Counted from the first letter of the stretch, positions 45,322-59,039 are shown. The stretch is 64,000 nt of DNA from Neocallimastix lanati (nom. inval.) (GCA_016946835.1 JACVTC010000077.1:62001-126000), one strand, 5' to 3'. Numbers and translations are program-made. The notes: generated from the letters alone by a model not told the origin.

Positions 45322-46285
45322 TGAAAAAAAAATTTATAGAAAAGTATTGTATTTAATTTTTATAATTGACATTTTATTAAAAATAATACCCATAACCTTT
45401 AATATTTTCGTTTTTATGTGTTGAAATTTTTTCTATGGTCAATATTTTAATTATTTAATAAATCAAAATTTTAAAAGTTTTTAAATAAATAAATATGTAC
45501 ATTACATATATTCAATATATTATCTATTTTTAATATTGAATAAAATTTTTAATATAACTTTTAACTATTAGTATGTATAACTAATGTTTATTTATTTTTT
45601 AATTAATTGTTTATATTTTTTTCAATTATTATCGATTTTTATTATTAAATACAACCTTTATCATAATATTATTAATATTATAATTATTGATATAAATTGT
45701 GGATAGAAGACTTTTTAATTTTATATAGGTTTTATAGGTTTGTTTATTTATTTCAATATCACATAAAGTCTATGATTTTATATCATAAATATAATAACAT
45801 GAGCATATATTAATACATTTATAATGTTAAATTACATTTCTTATATATTATTATTTATGAACTTTTAAATTATTATTATAGGAACTTAAAAAGTTTTTTA
45901 TACATACTTTTATATAAAATCTATGTAATAAATGGTTCGTTCTATTTATTAATATTTTTATTAATAAATAAAAGCAAAACATTGATTATATTTTAATTAA
46001 TAAATATAAATATATTTGATATAATACATTTTTTATCATTAAGGAAAAGTTATAGATAAAACTAAAATAGCCAATGAAATAACGTATATAATAAATTTAA
46101 GTAGTGTAAATAAATAATAAAATAATAATATTTATCTAATATTAAATAAATAATAATATCATTAAAATAACAAAAACAATGATAATAAATGATTAAGAAA
46201 TTTATTAACAAAAGAAAAATTAAAAATTTGAATTATTATTATTATTCATTCAGATTTAATTTTCCCTTGTAAAATTTTATACTTA
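44791..46285. other. Intergenic, no gene seen
   Basis: 5' flank of the EDEM3-like gene: poly(T) 44858-44881, ATT and TTTA runs, and TA runs near 45295-45312. I see no coding signal on either strand. Confidence 0.55.
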
Positions 46286-46655
46286 AATATATAATTATAT
46301 TTGAACATTCGAACATCGAATAAAAAACTATGTTAATTCTTGAACTAATAATGAAGATGCATTTTTTAATTTAATTATTAATAAATTGAGATATAATTAA
46401 ATAAATTTGTAATTATATTTGAACATTCGAACATCGAATAAAAAATATATAATTATATTTGAACATTCGAACATCGAATAAAAAATATATAATTATATTT
46501 GAACATTCGAACATCGAATAAAAAATATATAATTATATTTGAACATTCGAACATCGAATAAAAAACTATGTTAATTCTTGAACTAATAATGAAGATGCAT
46601 TTTTTAATTTAATTATTAATAAATTGAGATATAATTAAATAAATTTGTAAAACTT
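46286..46655. repeat. Tandem satellite, 40-bp unit within a larger duplicated unit
   Basis: The 20-mer GAACATTCGAACATCGAATA occurs at 46303, 46421, 46461, 46501 and 46541; the last four are spaced exactly 40 bp apart. Each holds the near-palindrome ATTCGA-ACA-TCGAAT. A second block of about 83 bp (CTATGTTAATTCTTGAACTA onward) follows the first copy (46328-46410) and the last copy (46567-46649), so the array has a two-level structure. Confidence 0.9.
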
Positions 46656-46889
46656 TTTTTTATCAACTTTTTAAAATTTTCTAATTAATTATTAATTATG
46701 AATTCTAAGCTTTTAGAAAATTTAAAATTCTTTACTCAAAAAGATTTTTTATATTGTTTTATTATTGTTTTATTTTTAAAAAAAATTTTTTTTTAAAAAA
46801 AAATAATATTTTCCATAGAGATAATTTATAATTACTTTTGGTAATCCTTTCAAATTATTATAATATTTTTGACTTTATAATTATTAATT

Positions 46890-47065
46890 AATAATATTTA
46901 ATTATATAATTATAAAGATACTTCAATCATATAATAATTCTTTATTAACTTTAATAATATTTAATTATATAATTATAAAGATACTTCAATCTCATATAAT
47001 AATTCTTTATTAACTTTAAAAATGTTCAATCTCATATAATAATTCTTTATTAACTTTAAAAATGT
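46890..47065. repeat. Tandem repeat of 40-60-bp units
   Basis: Words AATTATAAAGATACTTCAAT (two copies, 68-69 bp apart) and CATATAATAATTCTTTATTA (three copies) alternate, and AAAAATGTTCAA occurs twice. Together they form a short nested array. Confidence 0.8.
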
Positions 47066-47069
47066 TCAA

Positions 47070-49385
47070 AGTATATAAAATATAAAAAATGAAGTAACAT
47101 TTTTAATAATCCGCATTTAATAAAATTTAATTTGTAAATTATGGTAGTACAAAAATTTATATTGAATAAAATAATACTAGAATATATTATATTAAATACA
47201 ATAATATCAGAGTATATTATATTCATCATTTTATTATCATTTATCAATATGTTACATATGATAAATATATATAAATATATATTTGAATAGTCTTTTTTTA
47301 ATTCCAAATTAAATCATTTTGATTTTATTGGCTTTAACTATATTAAATCATTTATAAATAAATATATATATTTTAAATTGTGTCATTTTTTTTTTTTATA
47401 ATTTTTTTCTGCTAAATATCTATTTCTTTTTTAATCTTAATTAGGATGAAATAAAAATAAAAAAATATATATATAGACTTTCTATTTTTATAAAATTTAT
47501 TTTTAAATATAAAAAGTTTTAAACTTGGGTAATAGTATTTTTTTTAAAAGGTGTTAATTTTTATTAAACGATATTTTAGAATTTATTAAAGACTTAATAA
47601 TAAATAAAACACTCCAATTATAAAATTATTTAATAATAAATATGAATCTTAAAATATTTAGTGACAATATTCTTTATTCTTAATATATAATAAATTAATT
47701 ATATATTATTGTTTTATTATTGAATTAGTTTAATTATATTAAAATAATTTTAACATATTATTCAATAATTTATTAGTTACCTTTTTTTAATGAAAAAAGT
47801 TATATTCTTATATATATAAAAGATAATAGTATAATATATTTATAATGCATTATATAAATTATTTGTAATTATTTGAATTATAAAAGTTCCTTTTTTCTAT
47901 ATATATATATGAGAACCATGAACAATTGAATTCATTTTTTTTTTATTAAATTAAAAATTTGCCTTATTTTTCATAAAAATAATAAATAAATAAATTAATT
48001 AATTAATTAATAAATTAATAGAAAAAAAAAATAAATAGAAAAAAAATAAAAAATAAAAAAAATAAAAAATAAAAAAAATAAAAAATAAAAAAAATAAATT
48101 ATAATAAAAAAAAAATACAAAAAAAAAAAAAAATAAAATAAAATAAAATAAAATAAATAAATAATAAAAAAATAAAAAAAAAAAAAATTAAAAAAAAAAT
48201 TAACAGCAAAGAAAAATTAAAATTAAAAAAAAAAAAAAATAGATAAATAAATTATAGTTTTAATGATATTTATTTATTATTAATAATAAAATAATAAAAT
48301 AAAAAAAAAAAATATTTATTATTATATATATTTACAATAAATATATATTAATTTATTTAGAAAGAATAAATAATACAATTACGAAACCATGAAATTATTA
48401 TTAAATATTCAATAATTATCAATATTTTAATTAAAGAGAAGAAATAGCAAAATTAATATTACGATTATATCAAAATTAAAGTTAATAATAATATTAACAA
48501 TAAAAGTAATCATTCAATAAAAGATTATTTTAAAATAATAATATTAACAATAAAAGAAAAAATTCAGTAAAAAATTATTTAAAAATAATAATATTATTAT
48601 TAATTAATAAAATTAAATTAAAATATAATTAATCAATCTATTTCTTTTCAATCCAATTTTTAACCAAATAGTAATCATATGTTATTTCAATCGATTTATC
48701 CAAATTATGAATATTGTTAATAATAGAATTAATTTAAGATTTTTTTTTTTATATTTAATTATTTTATAACATTGTAATATATGATTTAATTAATTATTTA
48801 TCGTAATCTAAGTATTATTTATTATATTTATATAGTATTAAAAAATAAATATTTTTTTATAATAAACATATAAAAATAATAATAAGGAAAGCTATAATAC
48901 TTATAATTTGTAGTTTATTTATAAACATTTCTATAAATTGGAAGATTGTAATTAATTCGATATATCAATTCTATTTTCTTTAATGAACTTGTTTATAAAA
49001 AGGGTGAAATCATTTTATTAATAGAAATTATTAATTAGATATCGACTTTTTTATTAATAAATTTATTTATTAAAATTTAATAAAATATCAGATTATTTTT
49101 TTATGTGTTATTATTTAATAACTCATTTTAAAATAACATTAATAGAACTTTTTTCTGAATATATAAGTATTAAAAAAGTTTTTAAAATTTCGTATATAAT
49201 CAATAAAAAATAGCAAATAAATAAACAGATAAATAAATAAACAAACAAACAAAACAAAAAACAAAAAAAAAAAAAGTATCTAAAATATAATTATTAAATT
49301 AATGAATAAATATTAATATATATAAAAGAAAGAAATATCAAGAATCTAAAACATAATTATTATATAATAAATAAATATCAATAAC
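47070..49385. other. Intergenic, no gene seen
   Basis: Very AT-rich spacer. Notable are A-rich AAATAAAAA runs at 48010-48240 and an AATAATATTAACAATAAAAG word repeated near 48487 and 48536. The Ile/Tyr-rich open frame at 47056-47307 is low-complexity chance. Confidence 0.5.
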
Positions 49386-49399
49386 AAAGTAACTAATAA

Positions 49400-49915
49400 A
49401 TTAAACGAAATTAAAACGGTAATAAATAAACTAGCTTTATTTATTATAATATATATAATTCAAATATTTTTATATTTGAATTGTATTGTTTTCATCAAAA
49501 ATAAAACGGTAATAATAAATAAACTAGCTTTATTTATTATAATATATATAATTCAAATATTTTTATATTTTAATTGTATTGTTTTAATCGAAAATAAAGT
49601 TATAAAATAGTGCTTTCGAAATTAAATTATTAAAATAACCTCAACAAAATTAAACTAACAATAACAAATAATTCAGCTTTATTATAATATATAATTCAAA
49701 CAATTTATAGTTGAATTGTATTGTTTTAAAAAAGAAAAAGAAAAAAAAATATAAAAATATAATTTCTAATTAAAAATATATAAATAAACTCAACAAAATT
49801 AGAATAATAATAATAATAAAAACTAAACCAATTTTATTTATTGATATATAATTCAAACAATTTATATTTGAATTGTATTGTTTTAAAAAAGAAAAAGAAA
49901 AAAATATTAAATAAT
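49400..49915. repeat. Tandem repeat, about four diverged units with internal foldback
   Basis: Two close units of about 88 bp start with AAACGGTAATAA at about 49414 and 49503. Each contains AACTAGCTTTATTTATTATA and the self-complementary ATTCAAATATTTTTATATTTGAAT followed by TGTATTGTTTT. Two more diverged units (about 49670-49730 and 49820-49895) keep the ATTCAAACAATTTATA-TTGAATTGTATTG core. Confidence 0.8.
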
Positions 49916-50067
49916 AATAATTTAAATTTAAAATATATAAAGTGTATTTATGCAATAAGTAAAATTTTTTAAATTCTCAGTTTTAAAGTATTTTTTTAAA
50001 GAATATAATTCATTATAAAATAATAAAAATATATATATACTTTTTTTAAATTAAAATATTAATCAAA

Positions 50068-53000
50068 TTGGATACTATAGTAGAAACAGCTGGATATTTT
50101 ATTGGAGTTTTAATACAGAAGGTAAGTTTTTTTTTTTTTTGATATTTACATATTTAAAATTAATAAATTAAATAATTTAAATAAATATTATTTTTCAAAA
50201 AGAATAAGTAGATATTAAATGAATTAAAAAGAAATGATTGAAATATCAAACGATATAGTTAATTATAAAATATAAATATAAAAAAGTTAATTGCATTTTT
50301 ACATATACATATTAAAGATATAATTTAATAGAGTTTAAATTATTTTGCAAAATATTCACTACTTAATACTTAATTATTAATGATAAAAAAAATATAAGTT
50401 TATAATAAATTTAAGAATATTTTTGAAAAATAATTAGATAAAAAGCTATATATTAATATTTTATATTATTCCAATATATTTAAAATTCAATTTACAATAT
50501 ATTAATATATTGAGGAGTAATCAAAATCAATTTAATTTATTTTATTATATATAGAAAGTAATAACAGTTTAAAATTTCATTTAAAAGATAGTATTAACTT
50601 TTAATATGTATTATTAATTTAAATTAATATATTATATCATTAATATATACCGTTTAAATAATATAATAAGAAAGAAAAAAATATAATAAAATTTTATTAT
50701 ATTTAAGATATATTAATATATATTATTAATTATATTAATATATATATATATATATAATAATATAATTAATTTTTTTTAAAAAAATTAATTTTTTTATTAA
50801 AAATATAGAAGTGAAAAATAATTTTAATATTTTATTATTTATTATTAAATAAAAAAATTTATTTATTACTAAATATTAAATATAAAAAATTATCCATTAT
50901 TAATAAAATTTATTTGAACTATAATTAGTGCATTATAAAATTGAAAAAAAAAACTAATATTTATACATTTAATAATTTAAAAATACATAACTAATAATTA
51001 TTTGTTATTACAAATAATATTACAGCATAAATATTAAATTAAAAATAATCAAATTAAGAAATAAATCTTTATAATATATTTTATTTTATTTTTAAATTTA
51101 ACATAAACGAAGCTTATTAAATTAATCATAAATATTTAAATCCATTATTATATATATAATACATAAATAATTACATTTTAAAATAATAATAATAATAATA
51201 AAAGGATAGATGTATCTATTTAATTAATTGCTTATTTAAAAATTATTTTATTTAAATAAAATATAGAAATTTAAAATTCAATTAACAATTTATATAAATA
51301 TTTTAATAATTGTATTAACATAAAAATAAAAATAAAAAAGGTTTTCCTTCATCCAATAAAAAGAAGATTTAAGAAATTAAGCTTTTATATAGATTTAATT
51401 GAAATTCTAGTGCCCTTAATAATATACATTGTTTGGAGACATATATATGTAATATTTGAAATTACGTTTTCAATGGTAAATGAGTTTACAAAAGCTTCCT
51501 TCGTTGCAGCGAGAAAATTATATTTTGAACAAATTGCAACAAATACTAATTCACAAGTTGAAAGTATAATAAATAATGATGGTAGATTGAAAAGAAATTC
51601 AATAAGTAAAGAAAATATTACAGAAGAAAATATATCTTCAACGCCTTTAGAATTTCAGTCTTTATTACATAAATCAACATCATATTCAAGCTTAATACCA
51701 AAAAAAAATGAGCGTTCAAAATTATTTGATAACAATAGTAAAATACCCATACCTGAGAGTCAATCTTTATTAAATAATTCAGTGAATATACATTCAGAAA
51801 GCTCAGCAAATAAGCAAATTCAACGTAATCAAAAAGAAAAAGCTCATTATGCTACAAAAAAATCATTGGATAAGTCAAAGCCTGAAAGTTCCCCAAAAAT
51901 TCAAATACTTGATGAAATTCCAGTAGCACCTCCAATAAAACCAGCTAAAATAAGTTCACCATTATTAAAACATTCAAAGTCGTCCCCACATTCGCAGATT
52001 ACAAATTCAAAATTGCCTATGTCAGTTTCTTCAAAAAATTTTCAAAATGAAAATGATACATTTGAAAATATGGTAATGCACTATTATAATAATAAAAAAT
52101 GAAATAACAAATATAATAATATATATATACACACCAAAAAAAAAAAAAAAAAAAAAACTTAAATTATAATTAAATATATATGTGTAATTTTAATTTTAAT
52201 TAATATGTATATAATTAATATTTTAGGATAATTCAAATGAAAATAATAGTAGACAAAATAATAATGAAGATGCAAAAAGTAATGTGATTACGGAAGAAAG
52301 TAAAGGAAGAATTGTATTTACCAAAGAAAAAGCTCCTGGATGGTTTTCATTGAAAAAAGAAAAGGTTGATAATAATAATACATATTCTTGGCGTTCAATA
52401 TCAAAAACAAAGAGTGAACAAATGGAAGAACATAAGCAATGGTCATCTCATGTTAAAGATGATAATAAACTTGTAATAAATAATAATGAAAATAATTATA
52501 ATAGAGATAATATTAATAGTAAAGATAAAACTAAAAATAATACTAAAGATAATGATAATATAAGAGAAAATTTGAAATTTAAAATTAAAGAAGAAAAAAT
52601 TAATGATATAAATTCATTAAAAAATGGATTTAAGAAAGATGAAGAAAAGAAGATTTCAAAAGTTTTGTCTCAAACATCAGTGAAATCACTAGTATTAGCT
52701 TTTTCTGAAAGACAAGAAGCAACGAAGAACCAGTCTCCATCAAAAATTCCTTCACAAATAAAAATAATACCACAAGAAAGACCACAAACTCCTATTAGAT
52801 CATTATCACCTACTGAATTGAGACCCCAATCACCAGCTCAAAGGCCAATTACCCCAACTCAAAGACCGATACCAACTACTCAAATTAAACCACTCGCTCC
52901 TGCGAAAATACAAATTCAATCAAATTCTTATTCTCCTAGTCAAATTAGAGCTAAAACGCCAACATATCTTCCATCTAAAGTAAATCCTATAGTAAATTCC

Positions 53001-56000
53001 CAATCTCAGTCATTTGCGTATAAATCTGATCAAGTTAAACCGCAAATTCAAAATGAACAAGCTAATAATAAAATTGAATTAATTAAAGAAAAAGCTGAGA
53101 ATAATAAGAATTCTTCAACAACTAATGAGGAAATAGTAAAATCACCTTCAAAAAAATCAATTAATAAAATAATTAATAATACCCAGAACTTCATGTATAA
53201 AAATAATAATATAAGTGTATCAGATCAATCACTAAATAATACTACATCAGCTAATACGAAAAAGCTTGATGAAAATGTTTCCACAGCAACTGAAGATGAT
53301 AAAAATATTAATGATAGAAAGTCAGCTTCAACTATAGTATTTGATAAAAAAGTTAAACAAAAAATTGACGAGCCAATATCGCAAGAAAAAAATGATAATG
53401 ATGTCTTGAATAAATTTCAAAGAAAAAAAAGGACATCATTTGGTTCATCCTCTCTATCAAGGACAATCGATAATGATGAAAATAATGATGAAAATACTAA
53501 TAATAATAATAATATTAAAATTAAAATTATAGATGAAGAAAGTTCAAAAACAATGTCAGAAAGTATACGTGATAATCCAATGTATAAATACCTAAGAAGT
53601 AAAAATGATATTACTTATCAAAAGTTTAATACTACACCTAATCAATATGAAGATGATAGTGATGCAAGTTATGATTCAGATGATTTTGTTAGTTCAGATA
53701 CTGAAAATAGGAAGGAGTCATTTGAGAGTAAATTAAGAAAGAAAAGTAAATATTTCATTAATGGTGGGAAATCCTCAATCGGTGAAAAAAGTGATAATAA
53801 TAGTAGTAATCAAAACAAAATAGCAGTGATTAGTAAAAAAGTAAGTCCATCACTTCCAGTTCCAACATTACCAGTAAGAAAAACATCAACTTCAAATATG
53901 ACAAAGAAAATTGTTCAAGATAATGTGAAAATGAATACAACAATGGAAAAATATAAAGAAAACGTTAATTCAAAACATATAGAGTCAATTGTTCCAGCTG
54001 TAAGTCCTCAGATGCAGTCTGTATCTACCTCATCTAATCAATCACAAGGTCAAGCCGCATCATCGTTATCAATGCATAATAGAGTAAATGAAAATTTAGA
54101 TTCTGATAAATTATATAGACCAACTAGTATTGTTAATAAAGATCCTATAATGATTGATAATAAGCCTGAAATTCCAGAAGGTATGCTTAAATATAAACCA
54201 CCAAAAAGAACTTCTTCATCACTTAATAAAAATAATATGCACACTCATAATAAAAATAGTCAAGATCTTACAATTAATGAATTAACTTCACTTGTTATTG
54301 ACGCTCCACCGGAACGTGGTCGTTCAATTTTCAAAGAGTCTCGTGAATTTTCAAATAAATCTCACTCTATTGATACAGAATTGAATAGAAGAGAAGGCAA
54401 CAGAAGAGAAGGCCGAAATCGGTCTCCAGATTATAGTATGAGATCTGGTATGAATGAAAAAACAAGAGGAAGGATAAGAAATAATATTCATAGTATTCTT
54501 CAAGATATAGATGATGATGATGATGATATGAATTATTCCAAGGAGGTAAATACAAGAAAATATTTAAAGAAGTATTTAGATAAAAGAGAAGGACAAAGAA
54601 GTCAAAGTGTTGATGCTTCAAAGTCAAAAACAAATAGTCATAAACGTGATGATTCGGATGAATATTTGAAAATTCATAATGACAATGAAGACGCTCTATA
54701 TATATCAGATTTACTTAATTCAGATATTATGGATCAAGATAATGACAAAGAAAATATATTTTTTACTAATAAACTTACACCAAAAATATCCACTTTTAGA
54801 CAAGAAAAATACTCTTCAATTATTTCCTCTAATTCTTCAATATCTTCATTGAGTTCAACCTCATCATCGGCTTCCTCAATGACTACTAAAACCAGTACAA
54901 CTAATACTGCTGATGTCAGTAAAAATAGTTCTATCAATAATAAAACACTTGTTAATGATACGCCTGTCGATTCATATTATAGAATTAGTGGTGTAATAAA
55001 ACATAGTGTTGTTCCAATAGGTAACCCATCTATTTTATATGGAGGTGATAGTAGTTATTCTACTCGTAATAGAAATACTTTATATAATAGTAGATCTTCT
55101 ATAACTCTTAATCGTTATAGTTATCAAAAATCAAATAGAAGTAGCATTCAAAGTAATAAACGTGATTCGACGACATCATCATCTACTATTAATGACGATG
55201 ATTCTAGTCTTATTTTCAGTAATTTACCAGAGGAAATCTATAATTTCTTAAAACCAGAATTAGAAATTCACGCACCCACTCGGACATCTTCTAGAGAAAG
55301 TATTCAAGGTTCAATTACTGATTATAAGCGACAATCACTCTCTTCTCTTCATCACTCCCTTACATTAAACGATGATTCAGATGAAGTCACATTAAAGGAT
55401 AATAGTTCCAGTCTACAACCCTCTATTATTAAGGAAGAAGAAGGTCTATCAAAATACATGACAAATGATCAAAAACGTATCGAACAAATTACTAGTGAAA
55501 TCTTGAGTACTGAGCGTACCTATGTCAATGAATTAAAAAGTTTAATTAATATTTATATTGAACCATTGAAAAAAAACAATTTGTTAGAACAAGAAGAATA
55601 TAATAGCATTTTTGCTAATATTGAAGATATATACAAATTCCATGAAAAAACTTTCTTACCTCCATTAGAAAATGCTTGTCGTAGAAATGAAATATCTAAA
55701 TTTTTCTTGGATATTTCGAGTTCCTTTGAAATTTTTTATTCTAAATATTATTATGCTTTTAACGGAGCTAATACTTTTTTAACACTTATTCAATCAAGCA
55801 ATCGTCGTAATGTTCGGGTACCAACTCTATCAAGTTCATCTTATATCCTTAGTTTACCTATATTTGAGCGTTCCAATAAAAAACGTTTAAAAAAATTTAA
55901 GAGTTTCTTAAAGCGTTGTGCCGCTCGTCCTGATCATACTCAACTTAGTTTACAAGGTTATTTAATTTTACCAGTACAACGTTTACCACGATATCTTTTA

Positions 56001-56864
56001 CTTTTAGAACAATTAGTTAAGCACAGTAAGAATAACCCATTAAAAAAAGAAGAATATGAAAAGGTAGCTGAATTAATGAAAAATGTTGTAGCATCTTGTA
56101 ATAGCTATATGAAGCAATGTGAAGAAAAACATGTTCTATTAGAAATTACAACTAAACATATTAGATTAGATAGTAATAAAAGTAATGGAGAAATGGTCGA
56201 TAATTATATTAAAATTCAAGGATTAATTAAAATACCAGGGGCTAAATTAATTAGAAAGGGTGATCTACAAATTTTACGTAGTGTCACATCGGATGCTTCT
56301 ATTTTCCCTTGTAAAGATATAATGAATAAACGATTATCAAATGACTATTCTGTTGGAAGAAATCCAAATCTTATCAATCCAAATATACGTTGTTCTTCTG
56401 CTCTCTCTATGACTACTACGAATACAAGTTCTTCATCGAGAACATATCATGATCCAAAGAATAATGGATCTCGTCTATCGTCTTCAAATGAATCCATTCA
56501 TTCTTCGTCGACTCTTAATTCTAATTATAAGCGTAGTTCAACCTCTGTCATTGATTTTAAAAAGAATCAAACCACCGATTCTATTGGTATGTTCTATCTT
56601 ATCCATAATTTATTCATTTATTGTAAATTAGATGGAATATTAGTAAATGTATTAGATTTAGAAGATTCAATAGTAGAACCGGCCTCATTTTCAAGTACTT
56701 CGTCAGAATTTGTAGAAATTGAATCAAAGAAAACAGATATTGTTTTAATTATAAGTGATTCTAAAACTCAACTTTATCTTACCTCACCAGATATTGATAG
56801 TGTATATAGTTGGCATCAAACCATAAATAAACAGTGGAAAACATTAAAAAAAATTGAGAAGTAA
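50068..56864 (+). CDS. RhoGEF (DH-PH) protein with disordered N-terminal half
   Basis: Main exons are 51341-52072 and 52227-56864, joined in phase 0 (1789 aa from 51341). A likely earlier exon ends at 50121 (TAGYFIGVLIQK then GTAAGT), which implies a 1.2-kb first intron. I could not find its ATG, so the true start is unresolved; the first ATG inside the next exon is 51473. A DH domain (residues about 1326-1545 counted from 51341) catalyses GDP-GTP exchange on Rho-family GTPases: EILSTERTYVNELKSLINIY at its start and LILPVQRLPRYLLLLEQLVK as the conserved helix. A PH domain follows, split by a Ser-rich insert (IKIQGLIKIPGAKL ... IGMFYLIHNLFIYC ... SVYSWHQTIN). Residues before DH are Asn/Ser/Pro-rich with a Thr-Pro/Ser-Pro patch (52775-52900). 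The segment FYIDLIEILVPLIIYIVW upstream of 51473 could be a membrane anchor. No CNH, SH3 or PB1 is visible, so it is not Rom2- or Cdc24-like. Confidence 0.85.
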
Positions 56865-57432
56865 ACAAATAAATAAAAATAATAATACTAATAAAAAAAA
56901 ATTTTTTTTTTTTATGGATTAGAAAATACTTTTATAAAATAATATATATAAATAATATTTATATATATATATTTTTTTTAAAAAAAAAAATAAAAAAATA
57001 AAAAAAAATAAAAATAAAAATAAAAATAAAAATAAAAATAAAAATAAGGAAAAAGATGCCAAAATTTAAAAGTAATATCAATTATTATCTAATTTAAATA
57101 TTAATATTATTTTATTTTATAAAGAAGAGAATTAAGAAATAAGAGCATAAAACATAATAAATAATAAAAGAAAAAGAAAACACTAAATAATAATAATAAT
57201 AATACTTATTATAATAAAAACATAACAAACTATAAAACCACAAAAACAAAAATAAAATAAAATAATAATAAAACTAATAAAGAAAAAATAAAAAAATAAA
57301 AATTAAAGTTATTATATATGAAAATAATAATTAATGATTAATATTTATGTAATAATTATATTTATAAATATATATATATATATATATATTGTTGTTTGTT
57401 GATATAATGTATAAATTGTTTATTTATTTATT

Positions 57433-57468
<36 letters not shown>

Positions 57469-57600
57469 TTTTTGTTTATTGTGGCAATATATATATATAT
57501 AAATTTTGTTTTCTTAGTATTGATTGATTTTAAATTATATTTTTCGGTAATATATATATATATATTTTGTATTACTGTCTGTATTATTTAAAAAATTATT
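56865..57600. other. Intergenic, no gene seen
   Basis: 3' flank of the RhoGEF gene: (AAAAAT)n near 57010-57046, a TA run near 57368-57388 and poly(T) 57436-57468. No coding signal. Confidence 0.6.
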
Positions 57601-57603
57601 ATT

Positions 57604-58035
57604 ATGATTGTGCATACAGTTAGCTTCGGAGAGTTCTTTACCAACAGTATAACAGTTGTTAGTAGCTCTCTTAAGTTGCTCTTTGAATGGTATAGTAAGA
57701 AACCCTTTTCAACCAAGGGAGCCAACGTAGAAACGATATGACAAAGAAGAACTTCTATTACTACTTCTCCTTGTACATCTTATAAAAATAGTAATAATCG
57801 TTCTTCATACAACGAATCTATGGAAATTGAATCTCCATATAATATTTCTCTTTATGAGAGGCAGAGTTTAGAGGCAACCTCATTAATCTACTTTAATGAT
57901 GTTACTTCTTTGTTTTATTTTATTAAACACTTTTGGTAGAAATGAATCTTTATTCATTTTATAATTTCAAAATTACTTTTGAATTTTCTCTTTACTTTTA
58001 TTATATTAACATTATCTTTATTTTTTTTTTTTTTT
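57604..58035 (+). pseudogene. Copy B of the unrecognised gene (3' part)
   Basis: An open frame from the ATG at 57604 reads MIVHTVSFGEFFTNSITVVS, then LLFEWYSKKPFSTKGANVET, and stops at TGA 57739-57741. In the same frame after the stop, QRRTSITTSPCTSYKNSNNR continues, with NESMEIESPYNISLYERQSL, then VTSLFYFIKHF and a stop; a hydrophobic stretch follows beyond it. The whole aligns with copy A on the opposite strand at 18055-18600. It is better preserved than copy A but still broken. Base composition is richer in G/C than the flanks up to about 57900. No family recognised. Confidence 0.5.
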
Positions 58036-58039
58036 TATT

Positions 58040-58690
58040 AAAGTTTTTTATATATATATACTTTATCTTTATATAATTATAATGTATTTCTTCATAATAT
58101 ATTAATATTTTAGTAATTAATAAAGTAATGGAAGTTTATTCTCTTTCTATTAAAAAAAATTTTTTTTTCTTAACAAAAGAAATGGCTCATTTTAACTCTT
58201 TTCATTATTTGCTTTTATTATTAATCATAATATAGTGTCAATATCAATAATTATTAATATTAAAAAATATATATTATTTTTATTTTTTTTTTTTATTCTT
58301 TACTATTATTATAGATTTATGATTGATAATATATTAATTAATTAATTTAATAATTTATAAATTAAAAAATTTTTTTTTTCTTTTTGTGACATTAAAACTA
58401 GTCATGATATTTTAATTTAAAAAAGGAAATTAAATTTTAAATTTTTAAACTTTATAATGATAGGATTTATTAAAAATATATTTGTTATAAATAATAGAAT
58501 TATTAATTAAATATGGAAAGTTAATTTTTCATTAAAAATTAAATAATGAATTTTAGATTATTATTATAATAATCTATATAAATTATTTTATTTCATAATA
58601 CTTAATATATAATAAAATTTTAATTCAATTTAATTAAAAAAAAACTATTTAGGGTATAAATATTATTTTTTTATTTTTCATATCTTTTTT
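58040..58690. other. Intergenic, no gene seen
   Basis: AT spacer with no coding signal. Confidence 0.55.
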
Positions 58691-58696
58691 TTAAAA

Positions 58697-58978
58697 TAAT
58701 AAATAATAAATAATAATAAATAATAAATAATAAATAATAAATAATAAATAATAAATAATAAATAATAAATAATAAATAATAAATAATAAATAATAAATAA
58801 TAAATAATAAATAATAAATAATAAATAATAAATAATAAATAATAAATAATAAATAATAAATAATAAATAATAAATAATAAATAATAAATAATAAATAATA
58901 AATAATAAATAATAAATTATGAATAATAAATAATAAATAATAAAATAATAAATAATAAATAATAAATAATAAATAAGA
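58697..58978. repeat. (AATAATA)n heptanucleotide satellite
   Basis: About 38 copies of a 7-bp AAATAAT-type unit with a few slippage variants (near 58912-58945). The period of 7 keeps all frames open and yields spurious LLFIIYY-type peptides. Confidence 0.95.
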
Positions 58979-59039
58979 ATTTATAAAAATAAACAATAAT
59001 AAATAATAAATAACAGTGCATCACATTCTACTATAAAAG

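Noticed and set aside
46303-46560. CRISPR-like array of 40-bp periodic repeats
   Set aside because: The whole unit repeats, there are no variable spacers, and the genome is eukaryotic.
51618-54937. Antisense open frames inside the RhoGEF gene
   Set aside because: They are shadows of codon bias in the sense gene, with no start context, splice structure or family match.
57739-57741. TGA read as a sense codon in copy B
   Set aside because: The intact genes here end in TAA and no intact gene has internal TGA, so a damaged copy is the simpler explanation.
58691-58996. Heptad-like LLFIIYY repeat protein
   Set aside because: It is a translation of a 7-bp satellite; the 7-residue period follows from the DNA period, not from selection.
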